Position numbers and translations under genes: made by a program. A model generated the notes under the pieces. The model was not told where the DNA came from. It was given only the letters and a program-made list of their open reading frames with translations, and searched no databases. Shown here one piece after another: positions 33,573 to 45,951 of a stretch of DNA of 64,000 bases (positions are counted from its first letter, which is position 1; each line of letters begins with the position of its first letter). Source of the DNA: Crossiella equi. GTDB taxonomy: Bacteria > Actinomycetota > Actinomycetes > Mycobacteriales > Pseudonocardiaceae. The stretch spans positions 8,665,786 through 8,729,785 of the forward strand of contig NZ_JAGIOO010000001.1 in NCBI RefSeq assembly GCF_017876755.1, written 5' to 3'.

Positions 33573-34043
33573 ATGGAACGCGCGCTCGTGCACGGTGTTC
33601 GGACCTCTGCCCACCTCTTCGCCCTGGAGGTGACCGGTGCCCACCCCCTGGCCGACCTGGTGCGGGCCCTGCCCGGCCTGGACTCGCTGGCGGTCGACGG
33701 GCCCTCGGTGACGCTGGTCGTGCCCCGGGACTCGCTGCCGCTGGCGCTGACCCGGCTGCGCTCGTCCGGCCAGGTCCACCTGGCCGGACCCCTGACCGAG
33801 GTCGCGGTGCTCGGGGCCGGGCTGCGCTCCGACCCGGCGATGGTGTCCCTGTTCTGCGAGGCCGTGGCCCGGGCCGGTGCGCCGCTGCGCTTCCTGGGCC
33901 TGGAGGGCGCGGTGCTGTCGGTGCGCTGCCCGGACCACCTGGCCGTCGCGGTGACCCGGGCGGTGTGCGAGGTGTTCGAGGTTCAGGCCAGCGACCGGGC
34001 CATGAACAACGCTGTCTCCCCCTCGGACTCGGTCCCGGTGTAG
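33573..34043 (+). CDS. Free-standing ACT protein, aspartokinase regulatory-domain type
   Basis: 156 aa, ATG after GGGAGGAA. Two ACT-like halves: LVVPRDSLPLALTRL matches the first aspartokinase ACT domain and VAVLGAGLRSDPAMVSLFCEAV the second (compare VSVVGxGMRSxPGVAxxxFEAL in aspartokinases). The kinase domain is absent. It may act as a regulatory beta-type subunit or sensor altering aspartate kinase feedback, raising aspartate semialdehyde for the diaminobutyrate-type aminotransferase at 3917. The last 61 bases overlap the opposite-strand acetyltransferase gene. Confidence 0.7.
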   Translation: MERALVHGVRTSAHLFALEVTGAHPLADLVRALPGLDSLAVDGPSVTLVVPRDSLPLALTRLRSSGQVHLAGPLTEVAVLGAGLRSDPAMVSLFCEAVARAGAPLRFLGLEGAVLSVRCPDHLAVAVTRAVCEVFEVQASDRAMNNAVSPSDSVPV

Positions 34044-34498
34044 AGCGTGGTGTCCAGCCCGCAGAGGGTGAACCCCCAGCGCCGGTAGGCGTGCACGGCC
34101 GGGGCGTTGACCGAGCTGACCTCCAGCCAGCAGGTGCGGGCGCCGTGCGCGCGACCGTGGGCCAGGCCCCGCTCCAGCAGCGCCCGGCCCAGGCCCCGGC
34201 CCCGGTGCTCCGGTGCGATCGCGATGTTGGCGATCGTCAGCCGCCGGTTCCAGCTGTGCAGGTCCAGCTCGATACCGCCCACCACCCGCTCGGCCACCGC
34301 GACGATCGTGTGGTCGGCCTCCGCTGGCTCCTCGGCCGGGAAGACCTTGTGCAGCGGCGGTACCACCGGTCGTTCGCACAGCTCGAAGCCGTGTCCGGTG
34401 GCGTTGACCTCGAACACGGTGCCGGTGGTGAAGGAGTTGTCCAGTGTGGACAGTGCGGCGCGGTCGGCCGGGGTCGCGGTGCGGAAGGTGGGCGGCAT
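33983..34498 (-). CDS. GNAT acetyltransferase, streptothricin acetyltransferase-like
   Basis: 171 aa from ATG 34498. The pattern follows streptothricin N-acetyltransferase: NSFTTGTVFEV, ERPVVPPLHKVFP, the acetyl-CoA loop APEHRGRGLGRALL and NAPAVHAYRRWGFTLCGLD. That family acetylates the beta-lysine amine of streptothricin. Next to a peptide cluster that seems to use a basic diamino acid, a self-resistance role is plausible, but this is inference; chromosomal homologues also occur away from streptothricin clusters. It converges on and overlaps the ACT gene by 61 bases. Confidence 0.86.
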   Translation of the reverse strand: MPPTFRTATPADRAALSTLDNSFTTGTVFEVNATGHGFELCERPVVPPLHKVFPAEEPAEADHTIVAVAERVVGGIELDLHSWNRRLTIANIAIAPEHRGRGLGRALLERGLAHGRAHGARTCWLEVSSVNAPAVHAYRRWGFTLCGLDTTLYTGTESEGETALFMARSLA

Positions 34499-34652
34499 GG
34501 GCACAGTCTGCCGGGTCGCCGGGCTGGCCGACCTCCACCACCCGGCGCCGTCCACCTGGTGGGCCAGCTCCTGACCCAGCCGCTCCAGGCCGTGCCCGCC
34601 GGGTGCTACTCCGCGCGCCGCTGAGTCGCGCGCACCGGGAACGGCACCAGGT

Positions 34653-34793
34653 TCAGCAGCGGCCCCGGTGGATGGCCGCGGTGGTGCGCACGTTGCCGGG
34701 CAGGTTGTCGAACTCACCCCGGGACCGGGACTCCCGGATCTGGCGGTCGGCCCAGGACTCGAAGGGCATCGCCGGGGGTTCGCGGTCGGTCAT
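34653..34793 (-). pseudogene. DUF1992 (DnaJ-subfamily-C-28-like) N-terminal fragment
   Basis: 46 codons from ATG 34793, with a GGGAGG-type site upstream. FESWADRQIRESRSRGEFDNLPG is the opening of the DUF1992 family, split here into pieces: FESW, RQIRE, RGEFDNLPG. The conserved continuation after LPG (usually GKP) is replaced by unrelated residues and an early stop, so this looks like a decayed 5' remnant. Confidence 0.6.
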
Positions 34794-34894
34794 GGGGCCT
34801 CCCTCCCGTTGACCCCCACGGCACCGGGCCTCGATGATCACTTCATGCGCATGGTCTGCGTCGATCGGCATTCCCGGACAGCGGGCTTTCGAAC

Positions 34895-34926
34895 GGCCAG
34901 ACCAGGCAACCCCACGATTCGTGCGG
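34895..34926 (-). repeat. Inverted copy of the tandem repeat unit
   Basis: The reverse complement of this 32-base stretch matches the unit at 35171-35200 (plus two flanking bases) at 28 of 32 positions. It marks the left side of the intergenic repeat mosaic. Confidence 0.65.
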
Positions 34927-35052
34927 CCAACACGCCCGGCTGGTGGGCGAGACGGCGTAGCCGTGAGCCCGGGGTAACGCCCCCGGGGGTTTATGGGTTG
35001 CTCCGGGCTTACGGCTTCGCCGTTTCGCCCCTGGGCCGGGCGTGTTGGCCGT
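34923..35052. repeat. Long imperfect inverted repeat
   Basis: Outer arms 34924-34940 and 35035-35051 (CGGCCAACACGCCCGGC and its complement) are a perfect 17-bp match. Inner segments around 34945-34972 and 35009-35036 are also near-complementary, so about 130 bases could fold into one long hairpin. No gene is supported here. Confidence 0.7.
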
Positions 35053-35160
35053 GTGGGTACCTCGTGTTGGCCCTGCGTGGAGGCCGCCCCTGCGGCCTTC
35101 GGCCTGGGGGAACCGGCCGTCCTCTCCGTGCCAACACGAGGTACCCACACGGCCAACACG
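35041..35160. repeat. Perfect 31-bp inverted repeat with 58-base spacer
   Basis: Arms 35041-35071 and 35130-35160 are exact reverse complements (each contains GTGTGGGTACCTCGTGTTGG or its complement). The left arm shares its first 11 bases with the neighbouring inverted repeat. No terminal transposase or ORF with a coding signal accompanies it. Confidence 0.9.
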
Positions 35161-35170
35161 CCTAGTGAGG

Positions 35171-35259
35171 CCGCGCGAGTCGTGGGGTTTTCTGGTCTGG
35201 CCGTCCGAGTCGTGGGTTTCCTGGTCTGGCCGCGCGAGTCGTGGGGTTTTCTGGTCTGG
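35171..35259 (+). repeat. Three tandem 29-30 bp repeats
   Basis: Units 35171-35200, 35201-35229 and 35230-35259; first and third are identical and the middle differs at few positions. Each begins CCG[CT]... and ends TCTGGTCTGG or CCTGGTCTGG. More decayed copies seem to follow to about 35320. Confidence 0.85.
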
Positions 35260-35322
35260 TCGCACGAACCCTGAGGGCTATCGGGGCAGGCCGCGCGAAC
35301 CGTCAGGCTGGGAGGGCCGTCC

Positions 35323-35361
35323 GAGCCGTTCGTGGCCGAGGCCACGCCGTCCGGACGGCTC
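35323..35361 (-). terminator. Nested hairpin downstream of the GH6 gene
   Basis: Outer arms 35323-35329 and 35355-35361 (GAGCCGT/ACGGCTC) enclose an inner GTGGCC/GGCCAC stem; the hairpin lies about 20 bases past the GH6 stop. Confidence 0.45.
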
Positions 35362-35382
35362 AACACCCACGGCGAAAACTCT

Positions 35383-37474
<2,092 letters not shown>

Positions 37475-37535
37475 TTCGCCATGTTCGCACGGATCGCGGA
37501 ACGAAACTGTCCGCTATTGCCGCCAGACTGTGCCC

Positions 37536-38102
37536 ATGACCGACCAGCAGTGGAACACCCTGCTCCGCGACCAGGCCGACTGGCACTGGACCAACCAGCT
37601 GCGCCCGCGCCTGGCGGGCCTGACCGACGAGGAGTACCTCTGGGAGCCGGTGCCCGGGTGCTGGAACGTGCGTCCGCGCGGCACCGGCACCGCGCCCATC
37701 CAGGGCGGCTCCGGTGAGGTGACCATCGACTTCGCCTTCCCGGCCCCGGAGCCCGAGCCGTTCACCACCATCGCCTGGCGGCTGGGCCACGTGATCGTCG
37801 GGGTGCTCGCCATGCGCAACGCCTCGCACTTCGGCCGCGAGGCCACCGACTACAACACCTTCGCCTACGCCGCCACGGCCGAGGAGGCGCTGGCCCAGCT
37901 GGACGCCGAGTACGCGCTCTGGTCCGAGGGCGTGCGCTCGCTCGGCGAGGAGGGGCTGCTGAAACCGTGCGGCGAGGCCGAGGGCCCGTTCGCCGAGTAC
38001 CCGATGGCCGCGCTCGTGCTGCACATCAACCGCGAGCTCATCCACCACCTGGCCGAAGTGTCCCTGCTCCGCGACCTCCACCTGCACCGGAAGGCGAACT
38101 GA
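37536..38102 (+). CDS. DinB-family protein
   Basis: 188 aa from ATG 37536. Four-helix DinB/YfiT fold: WHWTNQLRPRLAGLTDEEYLWEP at the start, a helix with RLGHVI and the C-terminal INRELIHHLAEVSLLRDL, with His residues that usually hold a metal. Members are metal-dependent, often thiol-linked enzymes. Divergent from the WYL regulator and one base before the VOC gene. Confidence 0.85.
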   Translation: MTDQQWNTLLRDQADWHWTNQLRPRLAGLTDEEYLWEPVPGCWNVRPRGTGTAPIQGGSGEVTIDFAFPAPEPEPFTTIAWRLGHVIVGVLAMRNASHFGREATDYNTFAYAATAEEALAQLDAEYALWSEGVRSLGEEGLLKPCGEAEGPFAEYPMAALVLHINRELIHHLAEVSLLRDLHLHRKAN

Positions 38103-38103
38103 C

Positions 38104-38541
38104 ATGGCCCGCGACCTCCAGATCACCGTCGACTGCGCCGACCCGGCCGCCCTGTCCGAGTTCTGGGCCCAGGCCCTGGACTACCGGCTCCAGCCCCCGC
38201 CGCCGGGCTTCGACTCCTGGCCGCAGGCCCTGACCGCGTTCGGCGTCCCGCCCGAGGAACACAACGCCCGGTCGGCCGCCGTCGACCCCGAGGGCCGGGG
38301 CCCGCGCCTGTTCTTCCAGCGCGTCCCGGAGGGCAAACAGGCCAAGAACCGCCTGCACCTGGACATCCGCGCGGCCCCCGGCCTGGAGGGCGAGGAGCGG
38401 ATGAGCGTGCTGGAGGCGGAGGCGAAACGGCTGGTCGACCTCGGCGCCACCCGGGTCGAGCGGCACGACCCGGCCCCGCCCTTCGGCGGCGGGCACCTGA
38501 TCATGACCGACCCGGAGGGCAACGAGTTCTGCCTGGACTGA
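38104..38541 (+). CDS. VOC-superfamily (glyoxalase-like) protein
   Basis: 145 aa, ATG 38104, one base after the DinB-like stop, so probably cotranscribed. Glyoxalase-like fold: LQITVDCADPAALSEFWA, LHLDIRA and the terminal MTDPEGNEFCLD. These motifs belong to the glyoxalase/bleomycin-resistance/dioxygenase superfamily. Substrate unknown. Confidence 0.87.
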   Translation: MARDLQITVDCADPAALSEFWAQALDYRLQPPPPGFDSWPQALTAFGVPPEEHNARSAAVDPEGRGPRLFFQRVPEGKQAKNRLHLDIRAAPGLEGEERMSVLEAEAKRLVDLGATRVERHDPAPPFGGGHLIMTDPEGNEFCLD

Positions 38542-38545
38542 GGCC

Positions 38546-39592
38546 TCAGGCCGAGTCCCGCACCACCAGCTCCACGCCCAGCACCTGGCGCTTGGCCGGC
38601 ACCGCCTCACCCTCGATGAGCTGCTGCAACGTCTCCACCATCTGCCGCACCTGCCCCCGGGGGTCCTGGTGCACGGTGGTCAGCGCGGGTGTGGTGGCCT
38701 CGGCCACGCCCCGGTGGTTGTCGAAGCCGACCACGGCCACGTCCTCCGGGACCCGCCGACCGGCGCGGTGCAGCGCCCGCAGCACACCCGCGGCCATCGG
38801 GTCGTTGGCGGCGAAGACCGCGTCCAGGTTCGGGACCCGGGTGAGCAGCTGGCGCATCGCCGACTCGCCGCCCTCGATGGTGAAGTCGCCCTCGGCCGCC
38901 AGGCGGGCGGCGGCGCGCTCGTCCAGACCGAGGGCCTTGCGCCAGCCCGTCATGCGGTCCACCGCGGAGCGCTGGTCCTGCGGGCCCATCACGTGCGTGA
39001 TGCGCTCGCGGCCCAGCGCCCGCAGGTGCTCGACCGCCAGCCGCGCGCCGCCCTCGTTGTCGAAGTCCACCAGGTGCAGGCCCTTGGTGGAGCTGCCCGG
39101 GCGGCCGCCGCCGAAGACCATCGGCAGGCGCAGCAGGCTCAGGGCCGTGGGCAGCGGATCGCCCTTGTGCGAGGCGAAGACCAGGGCGCCGTCGACGTGG
39201 CCGCCCTCCAGGAAGCGCACCGTGCCCGGCACGTCCTCGCGGTTGTCCACCAGCATCATCAGCATCTGGCAGCCCACCGCGGACAGCTCCCGGAACGCCC
39301 CGCGCACCACCGCCGCGAAGTACGGGTCCTCCAGCACCACCCGCTCCGGCTCGGACAGCACCAGGGCCACCGCGTTGGTGCGGCGGGTGACCAGGGAGCG
39401 CGCCGCCTGGTTGGGGGAGTAGCCCAGCTCGCGCGCCGCGTCCAGCACCTTCTCCCGGGACCGCGCGCTGACGTAGGCCTCCTCGTTGAGCGCCCGGGAC
39501 GCCGTCGACCGGGAGACCCCGGCGTACGCCGCGACGTCCTCCAGCGTCGGCCGCGTGTCGCCTCGGCCCGTCACACCCACCACCCCGTCCAC
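38546..39592 (-). CDS. LacI-family transcriptional regulator
   Basis: 348 aa from GTG 39592; GTG 39574 (start VTGRGD) is a reasonable alternative six codons in. Helix-turn-helix TLEDVAAYAGVSRSTASRAL, hinge NQAARSL, then a sugar-binding-type sensor (VVGFDNHRGVAEATTPALTTV). No transport genes adjoin it. It could be the CebR-type regulator that reads the 36376 box, but the distance makes this only a possibility. Confidence 0.9.
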   Translation of the reverse strand: MDGVVGVTGRGDTRPTLEDVAAYAGVSRSTASRALNEEAYVSARSREKVLDAARELGYSPNQAARSLVTRRTNAVALVLSEPERVVLEDPYFAAVVRGAFRELSAVGCQMLMMLVDNREDVPGTVRFLEGGHVDGALVFASHKGDPLPTALSLLRLPMVFGGGRPGSSTKGLHLVDFDNEGGARLAVEHLRALGRERITHVMGPQDQRSAVDRMTGWRKALGLDERAAARLAAEGDFTIEGGESAMRQLLTRVPNLDAVFAANDPMAAGVLRALHRAGRRVPEDVAVVGFDNHRGVAEATTPALTTVHQDPRGQVRQMVETLQQLIEGEAVPAKRQVLGVELVVRDSA

Positions 39593-39642
39593 CCGCAGCT
39601 GAGGGTGATCAGCCTAGGGCGTGTCCGGGCTGGCGGGAACGA

Positions 39643-41773
<2,131 letters not shown>

Positions 41774-41788
41774 CCGTACCCCTTCGTC

Positions 41789-41817
41789 GTAACAGGTGTT
41801 ACAGTAACAGGCGTTAC
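41789..41817. promoter_or_regulatory. Tandem TetR-type operators
   Basis: Two near-palindromic 14-mers, GTAACAGGTGTTAC (41789-41802) and GTAACAGGCGTTAC (41804-41817), one base apart, in the 58-base gap between the divergent TetR and GNAT genes. Confidence 0.78.
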
Positions 41818-41831
41818 GAGAGGAGGATCCC

Positions 41832-42281
41832 TTGGAGGTCACCGAGGTCCCCTGGACCGATCCGGTGGGCGCCGCCCTGCGCGAGGCCCAGCGCGCCGAG
41901 CTGTTCTCCCGTTACGGCCCGGAGAACCCGGAACCGGGCCCGCACCCCACGGCCGAGGACGTGCACGCCTTCCTGCTCGCCCGCACCCCGGACGGGGCAC
42001 CGGTGGGCTGCGGCGCCCTGCGGATCCTGGCCCCGGGCACGGCCGAGCTGAAACGCATGTACGTCATCCCGCCGGCCCGGGGCACCGGCGTGGCCACCAC
42101 CCTGTTGCGCGCCTTGGAGTCCCGGGCCCGCGAGGCCGAGATCCGCACCCTGGTGCTGGAGGCCGGCACGGAGCAGCCGGAAGCCATCCGCTTCTACCGC
42201 CGCGAGGGCTACCGCGAGATCCCGCTGTTCGGCCCCTACGTCGACTCGCCGTTGTCCCGCTGCTTCCGCCTGGACCTCTAG
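41832..42281 (+). CDS. GNAT-family N-acetyltransferase
   Basis: 149 aa from TTG 41832, chosen because AGGAGG (41821-41826) sits five bases upstream. Acetyl-CoA fold signature: LKRMYVIPPARGTGVATTLLRALE, with the motif-A Q/RxxGxG/A reduced to RGTGVA, then FYRREGYREIP. Substrate unknown. The stop overlaps the convergent hydrolase gene by four bases. Confidence 0.87.
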   Translation: MEVTEVPWTDPVGAALREAQRAELFSRYGPENPEPGPHPTAEDVHAFLLARTPDGAPVGCGALRILAPGTAELKRMYVIPPARGTGVATTLLRALESRAREAEIRTLVLEAGTEQPEAIRFYRREGYREIPLFGPYVDSPLSRCFRLDL

Positions 42282-43876
42282 GCCGGGTCGAAGGGCCCGC
42301 GCTCGGCGGCGCAGACCGTGCCCTCGGGCGGCAGCGCCAGGGTGGTCAGGTAGCCGTCCACCCACCGGTCCACACACGCGTTCCTGCCGTCGTAGACCAC
42401 GCCGTGCCCGGCGATGTCCGCGGTGAGCAGGCGGCCCCGCCCGAGCAGCGCGCTGGTGGCGGCCGCGTCCTCGTACGGCGTCGCCGGGTCGCCGCGCCGG
42501 TTGCCCACGAGCAGCACCGGGTTGGCGGTCGGCTTGTTCCACGGCCCGGTGTACCGGTCGGGGTCGGTCACCGGCCAGCTCGAGCACACCAGCGAGCGGT
42601 AGACCCACGCGGAGGCGAACCCGGGGGCCTCGGCCTCGGCCGCACGCGCGTAGCGGCCGACCTCCCGGGGGTCGCGCGGGTTGTCCGAGTCGGCGCAGGC
42701 GACTGCGCTCCACCACGTGTTCCAGGCAATCGGCGGTTCCTCCTCGGCGTAGCGCGGCGCCGTCGCCTCGGGGATCCGCACCGGCACGGCCGCGGCGGCC
42801 GGGTCCTGGGCGGCCAGGTGCAGCCGCTGGAGGAACGGGGTCATGAACTCGGCGGCGTCCCAGCCGTAGAGCCCGCGCAGCATCCGGTCGACCAGCTCGC
42901 GGTAGGTGATCTCCTGCTTCCCACCCTGCGCGCCGGTGAGGGTGATCGGGCCCTGGCGCAGCCTGGCCAGCAGGTCGTCGTACTTGCGTTGCAGGCTCTG
43001 CTCGGTCGCGCCGGGCCCGCCGAACTCGCACTGGGCGTGGGCCGCGCACTCCCGCAGCAGGGTGCGCAGCGCGGCCTGGGCGCCGAGGTGGGAGCCGATC
43101 CGGTGGACGAAGGGTTCGCCGCCCTGCCCCGGCCGCTTGCCGGTGGTCCACTCCCTCGGGTCCAGCACGCCGTCCAGCACCACGGCCCGCACACGCCCCG
43201 GGTACAGGTTGGCGTAGACCTCGCCCAGGTGTGTGCCGTAGGAGGTGCCGAGGTAGGTCAGCTGCCGGTCGCCGACGGCGCGGCGCAGCAGGTCGAGGTC
43301 CCGGGCCACGTTGGCGGTGGACATGTGCCCCAGCAGCGGCCCGGCGTGCCGCGCGCAGCGCGCGGTGACCTCGCCGACCGACCGGATCGCCTCGGTCTCC
43401 TCGGCCTCGGTGACCGGGAAGGCCGGGCTCAGCTTCGCGTCGTCGGCCGGGTCTGCCGAACAGGTGACCGGACTGGAGCGGTTGGTACCGCGCGGGTCGA
43501 ACCCGACGATGTCGAACCGGTCGGCCACCGCCGGGGTCAGCCGCGGCGGCACCCGGCCGCTGCTGCCCGGCCCGCCGGGGTTGTTGAAGACCGTGCCGAT
43601 CCGGTTCGCCGGGTCCCTGGCTGGCCGCTTCATCAGCGCCAGCGAGATCTTCGGACCGCCCGGGTCCCGGTAGGACAGCGGCACCTGCGCGGTGGCGCAC
43701 CGCGCCCCGGGCGGCGACGGGCACGGCGTCCAGTCGAGCACGGGTGTGGCGGCGAGATCGGAGTCCGGCCCGTTCGGCGGCGCGGCCCCGGCCACGGGGA
43801 CCAGCCCCGCCGACACCGCCAAGGCCGCGGTGCCCAGCGCGACCCCGCGCCGCAGCCCCCTGCGTCGTGCTCCCAT
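42278..43876 (-). CDS. Secreted alpha/beta-hydrolase, tripeptidyl aminopeptidase-like (S33)
   Basis: 532 aa from ATG 43876 with AGGAG upstream. Signal peptide with twin Arg (GARRRGLRRGVALG, cleavage near VAGA). Catalytic pieces: NNPGGPGSSG oxyanion region, nucleophile in YLGTSYGT, Asp region NRRGDPATPYEDA and His in AGHG. This pattern matches the secreted tripeptidyl aminopeptidase/SlpD-type family of Streptomyces, which trims peptides from proteins or substrates outside the cell. Confidence 0.9.
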   Translation of the reverse strand: MGARRRGLRRGVALGTAALAVSAGLVPVAGAAPPNGPDSDLAATPVLDWTPCPSPPGARCATAQVPLSYRDPGGPKISLALMKRPARDPANRIGTVFNNPGGPGSSGRVPPRLTPAVADRFDIVGFDPRGTNRSSPVTCSADPADDAKLSPAFPVTEAEETEAIRSVGEVTARCARHAGPLLGHMSTANVARDLDLLRRAVGDRQLTYLGTSYGTHLGEVYANLYPGRVRAVVLDGVLDPREWTTGKRPGQGGEPFVHRIGSHLGAQAALRTLLRECAAHAQCEFGGPGATEQSLQRKYDDLLARLRQGPITLTGAQGGKQEITYRELVDRMLRGLYGWDAAEFMTPFLQRLHLAAQDPAAAAVPVRIPEATAPRYAEEEPPIAWNTWWSAVACADSDNPRDPREVGRYARAAEAEAPGFASAWVYRSLVCSSWPVTDPDRYTGPWNKPTANPVLLVGNRRGDPATPYEDAAATSALLGRGRLLTADIAGHGVVYDGRNACVDRWVDGYLTTLALPPEGTVCAAERGPFDPA

Positions 43877-44005
43877 GCGGAACTTCTCCTCGTGATCCGT
43901 CCGGACCATGATCGACCGGAACGGGGTCACGGTAGGAAAGGCCAGGATCCCGCCGGAACGGTCAGAAGGCCGAGGAGAACTGGCCGTTCGGCCGAGAACC
44001 CCAGC

Positions 44006-44443
44006 CTATTGGCGCATTTGTGCCAACGCCGCGCGCAGTCCGTGCGGGTCGTGGATGTTCTCCCAGTGCTCCACGACCCGGCCGTCCCGGAACCGCCACA
44101 CCCCGCAGAAGGCGTCGGCGTACTCCCGGCCGCCGAGCACCGCGCGCAGCGTGCCCAGCACGGTGCCGAACTGGTCGTTGGCCGTGATGCGCTGGACGTC
44201 CATCACCAGCGTGCCACCGGTGGCGGCCACCAGCTCGGTCTCCCACCGCACCACGGCGGCCGCGCCGCGCACCGGGCCCGCGTCGGGGTCGACGTCCCTG
44301 GTTGCCGGGTGCAGCACCGCGTCCTCGGCCAGGTGCTCGCCGATGAGGTCGAGGTTGGCGTAGATGGCGCGCAGGGTCTCGGCGTTGGGGTGGACGGCCG
44401 TCACGGCTACCTCGGTGGCGTCGCGGGGAACGGGGCGCGCCAT
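44006..44443 (-). CDS. SnoaL-like/NTF2-fold protein
   Basis: 145 aa from ATG 44443. An NTF2-fold pattern: AIYANLDLIGEHLAEDAVLHP at the start, RGAAAVVRWETEL, then VWRFRDGRVVEHWENIHDPHGL, as in SnoaL-like and nuclear-transport-factor-2-like domains. Function unknown; the catalytic residues of SnoaL cyclases are not clear here. Confidence 0.82.
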   Translation of the reverse strand: MARPVPRDATEVAVTAVHPNAETLRAIYANLDLIGEHLAEDAVLHPATRDVDPDAGPVRGAAAVVRWETELVAATGGTLVMDVQRITANDQFGTVLGTLRAVLGGREYADAFCGVWRFRDGRVVEHWENIHDPHGLRAALAQMRQ

Positions 44444-44479
44444 CGTAGCGACGCCTCCGGCCCCGGCGGCAGACCGGAA

Positions 44480-44517
44480 GCCGGAACCGGCCTGCCGCGC
44501 GGCAGGCCGGTTCCGGC
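44480..44517 (-). terminator. Perfect 38-bp palindrome after the chitinase gene
   Basis: Arms 44480-44498 and 44499-44517 are exact complements with no spacer, 13 bases past the chitinase stop: a strong GC-rich terminator hairpin. Confidence 0.85.
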
Positions 44518-44529
44518 GCGGGGCGCGGG

Positions 44530-45951
44530 TCAGGCGGGCAGGCGCCACACCTGGTTCGCGGTGGCCGCGCAGTCCCACAGCTGCAGGCGCGTGCCGTCCG
44601 CTGAGCTGTTGCCGGTGGCGTCCACGCACCGGCCGGACTGCGGGTTGCGCAGCGTGCCGTTGGCCTGGGCCTGCCAGACCTGGTTGGCACCGCCCGAGCA
44701 GTCCCACAGCTGGAGCGTGGTGCCGTTGGCCGTGCCGTTGCCGGTGGCGTCCAGGCACTTGCCCAGCGCCCGGAGGGTGTCGCCGGACACGGTCCAGGTC
44801 TGCGCCTCGGTGTTGTTGCAGCCGTAGATCTGCACCGCGGTGCCGTTGGCCGCGTTGGCCCCGGCGACGTCGACGCACTTGCCCGCGATCCCGGTGATCT
44901 GCCCGGTGCGGCCGGTGGGCGGCGGGGTGGTGCCGCCCGCCGCGTCGAAGATCGCGCTCACCAGTGAGGTGCCGTTGTTGGTGTCCTGGGACAGCTCCCA
45001 GTTCATCATGCCGCCCGCGTTGGCCACCGCCCACTGGGTCTTGCGCTTGATCGTGGGCACGCCGTTGTAGCACTGCTGGGCCCCGCTGGCCTGGATGCAG
45101 TCCTGGTTGGCGTTGTTGGGGTTCATCGCCACGATCTGGCTGTAGGTGAGGTAGTTGGGGCGGCTGTAGAACGGCACGCCGAAGACCGCCTTGGCCTTGG
45201 GCAGGCCTCGGCCCTTCCAGAAGTTGATCGAGTTGACCGACCAGTCGTAGTTGGCGTGCGGGCTGCCGCCGTCGTAGGCCATGATGTTGAGCCAGTCGAC
45301 GATGCCGAACACCTCGGGCTGCACGCCGCCCGCGGTGCCGCCCTCGGACACCACGGCCGCGGTGAGCAGCTTGCCCCGGTTGTGCAGCTCGGTGCCGAGC
45401 TGGCGCATCATCGCGGTGTAGTTGGTGGCGGACTGGCCGGGGTCCGGGTACTCCCAGTCCATGTCCACACCGTCCAGGCCGTACTGGCTGACCAGGCCGA
45501 CCAAGGCGTTGACGAAGGTGGTGCGGGACCCGGCGTTGCCCGCGAGCTGCTCGAAGGCGGAGTCGTTGCCGTCGTTCCAGCCGCCGACCGCGATCGAGAC
45601 CTTCACCCCGGCGGCGTGGGCCCGGGAGACCAGGTCGCGCAGCTTGTTCGGGTCGGGCACGGCCTGGAGGGTGCCGTTGCCGTTGGGCAGCACGAACGCG
45701 TAGTTGATGTGCGTCAGCTTGGTGTACTGGATGCTGCCCACGCTGCCCGACCACGACGGCATGTACCCGACGCTCTTGAAACCGGGCGGCAGCGCGGCCG
45801 CCGCGGTGGTCCCCAGTGGTGCGGCGGAGGCGGCCGGGGCGGTGGGCGAGGCCAGTCCGGCCAGCACACCGGTGGCCGCCGTGACGAGGGCGAGGGCCGC
45901 CACTCCGGACCTGGTCCGGAGCGTGCGCCAGCGTGATGCAAAGGATTGCAT
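44530..45951 (-). CDS. Secreted GH18 chitinase with C-terminal ricin-type lectin domain
   Basis: 473 aa from ATG 45951. A long signal peptide ends near PAASA. The GH18 catalytic domain carries KVSIAVGGW and the DxxDxDxE motif DGVDMDWEYP (Glu as acid), then a Gly/Pro linker (GGTTPPPTGRTG) and a beta-trefoil of three QxW-type repeats (AQTWTV, NQVWQA, NQVWRL) that binds carbohydrate. It degrades chitin outside the cell. The upstream region has chitinase-type direct-repeat boxes and a DasR-like site. Confidence 0.95.
   Translation of the reverse strand: MQSFASRWRTLRTRSGVAALALVTAATGVLAGLASPTAPAASAAPLGTTAAAALPPGFKSVGYMPSWSGSVGSIQYTKLTHINYAFVLPNGNGTLQAVPDPNKLRDLVSRAHAAGVKVSIAVGGWNDGNDSAFEQLAGNAGSRTTFVNALVGLVSQYGLDGVDMDWEYPDPGQSATNYTAMMRQLGTELHNRGKLLTAAVVSEGGTAGGVQPEVFGIVDWLNIMAYDGGSPHANYDWSVNSINFWKGRGLPKAKAVFGVPFYSRPNYLTYSQIVAMNPNNANQDCIQASGAQQCYNGVPTIKRKTQWAVANAGGMMNWELSQDTNNGTSLVSAIFDAAGGTTPPPTGRTGQITGIAGKCVDVAGANAANGTAVQIYGCNNTEAQTWTVSGDTLRALGKCLDATGNGTANGTTLQLWDCSGGANQVWQAQANGTLRNPQSGRCVDATGNSSADGTRLQLWDCAATANQVWRLPA

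Noticed and set aside
34895-35322. CRISPR array
   Set aside because: The repeat units are directly adjacent without unique spacers, and no cas genes are near.
34653-35366. 237-codon - strand frame across the repeats
   Set aside because: Its middle is translated repeat sequence; only the last 46 codons (DUF1992 fragment) resemble a protein.
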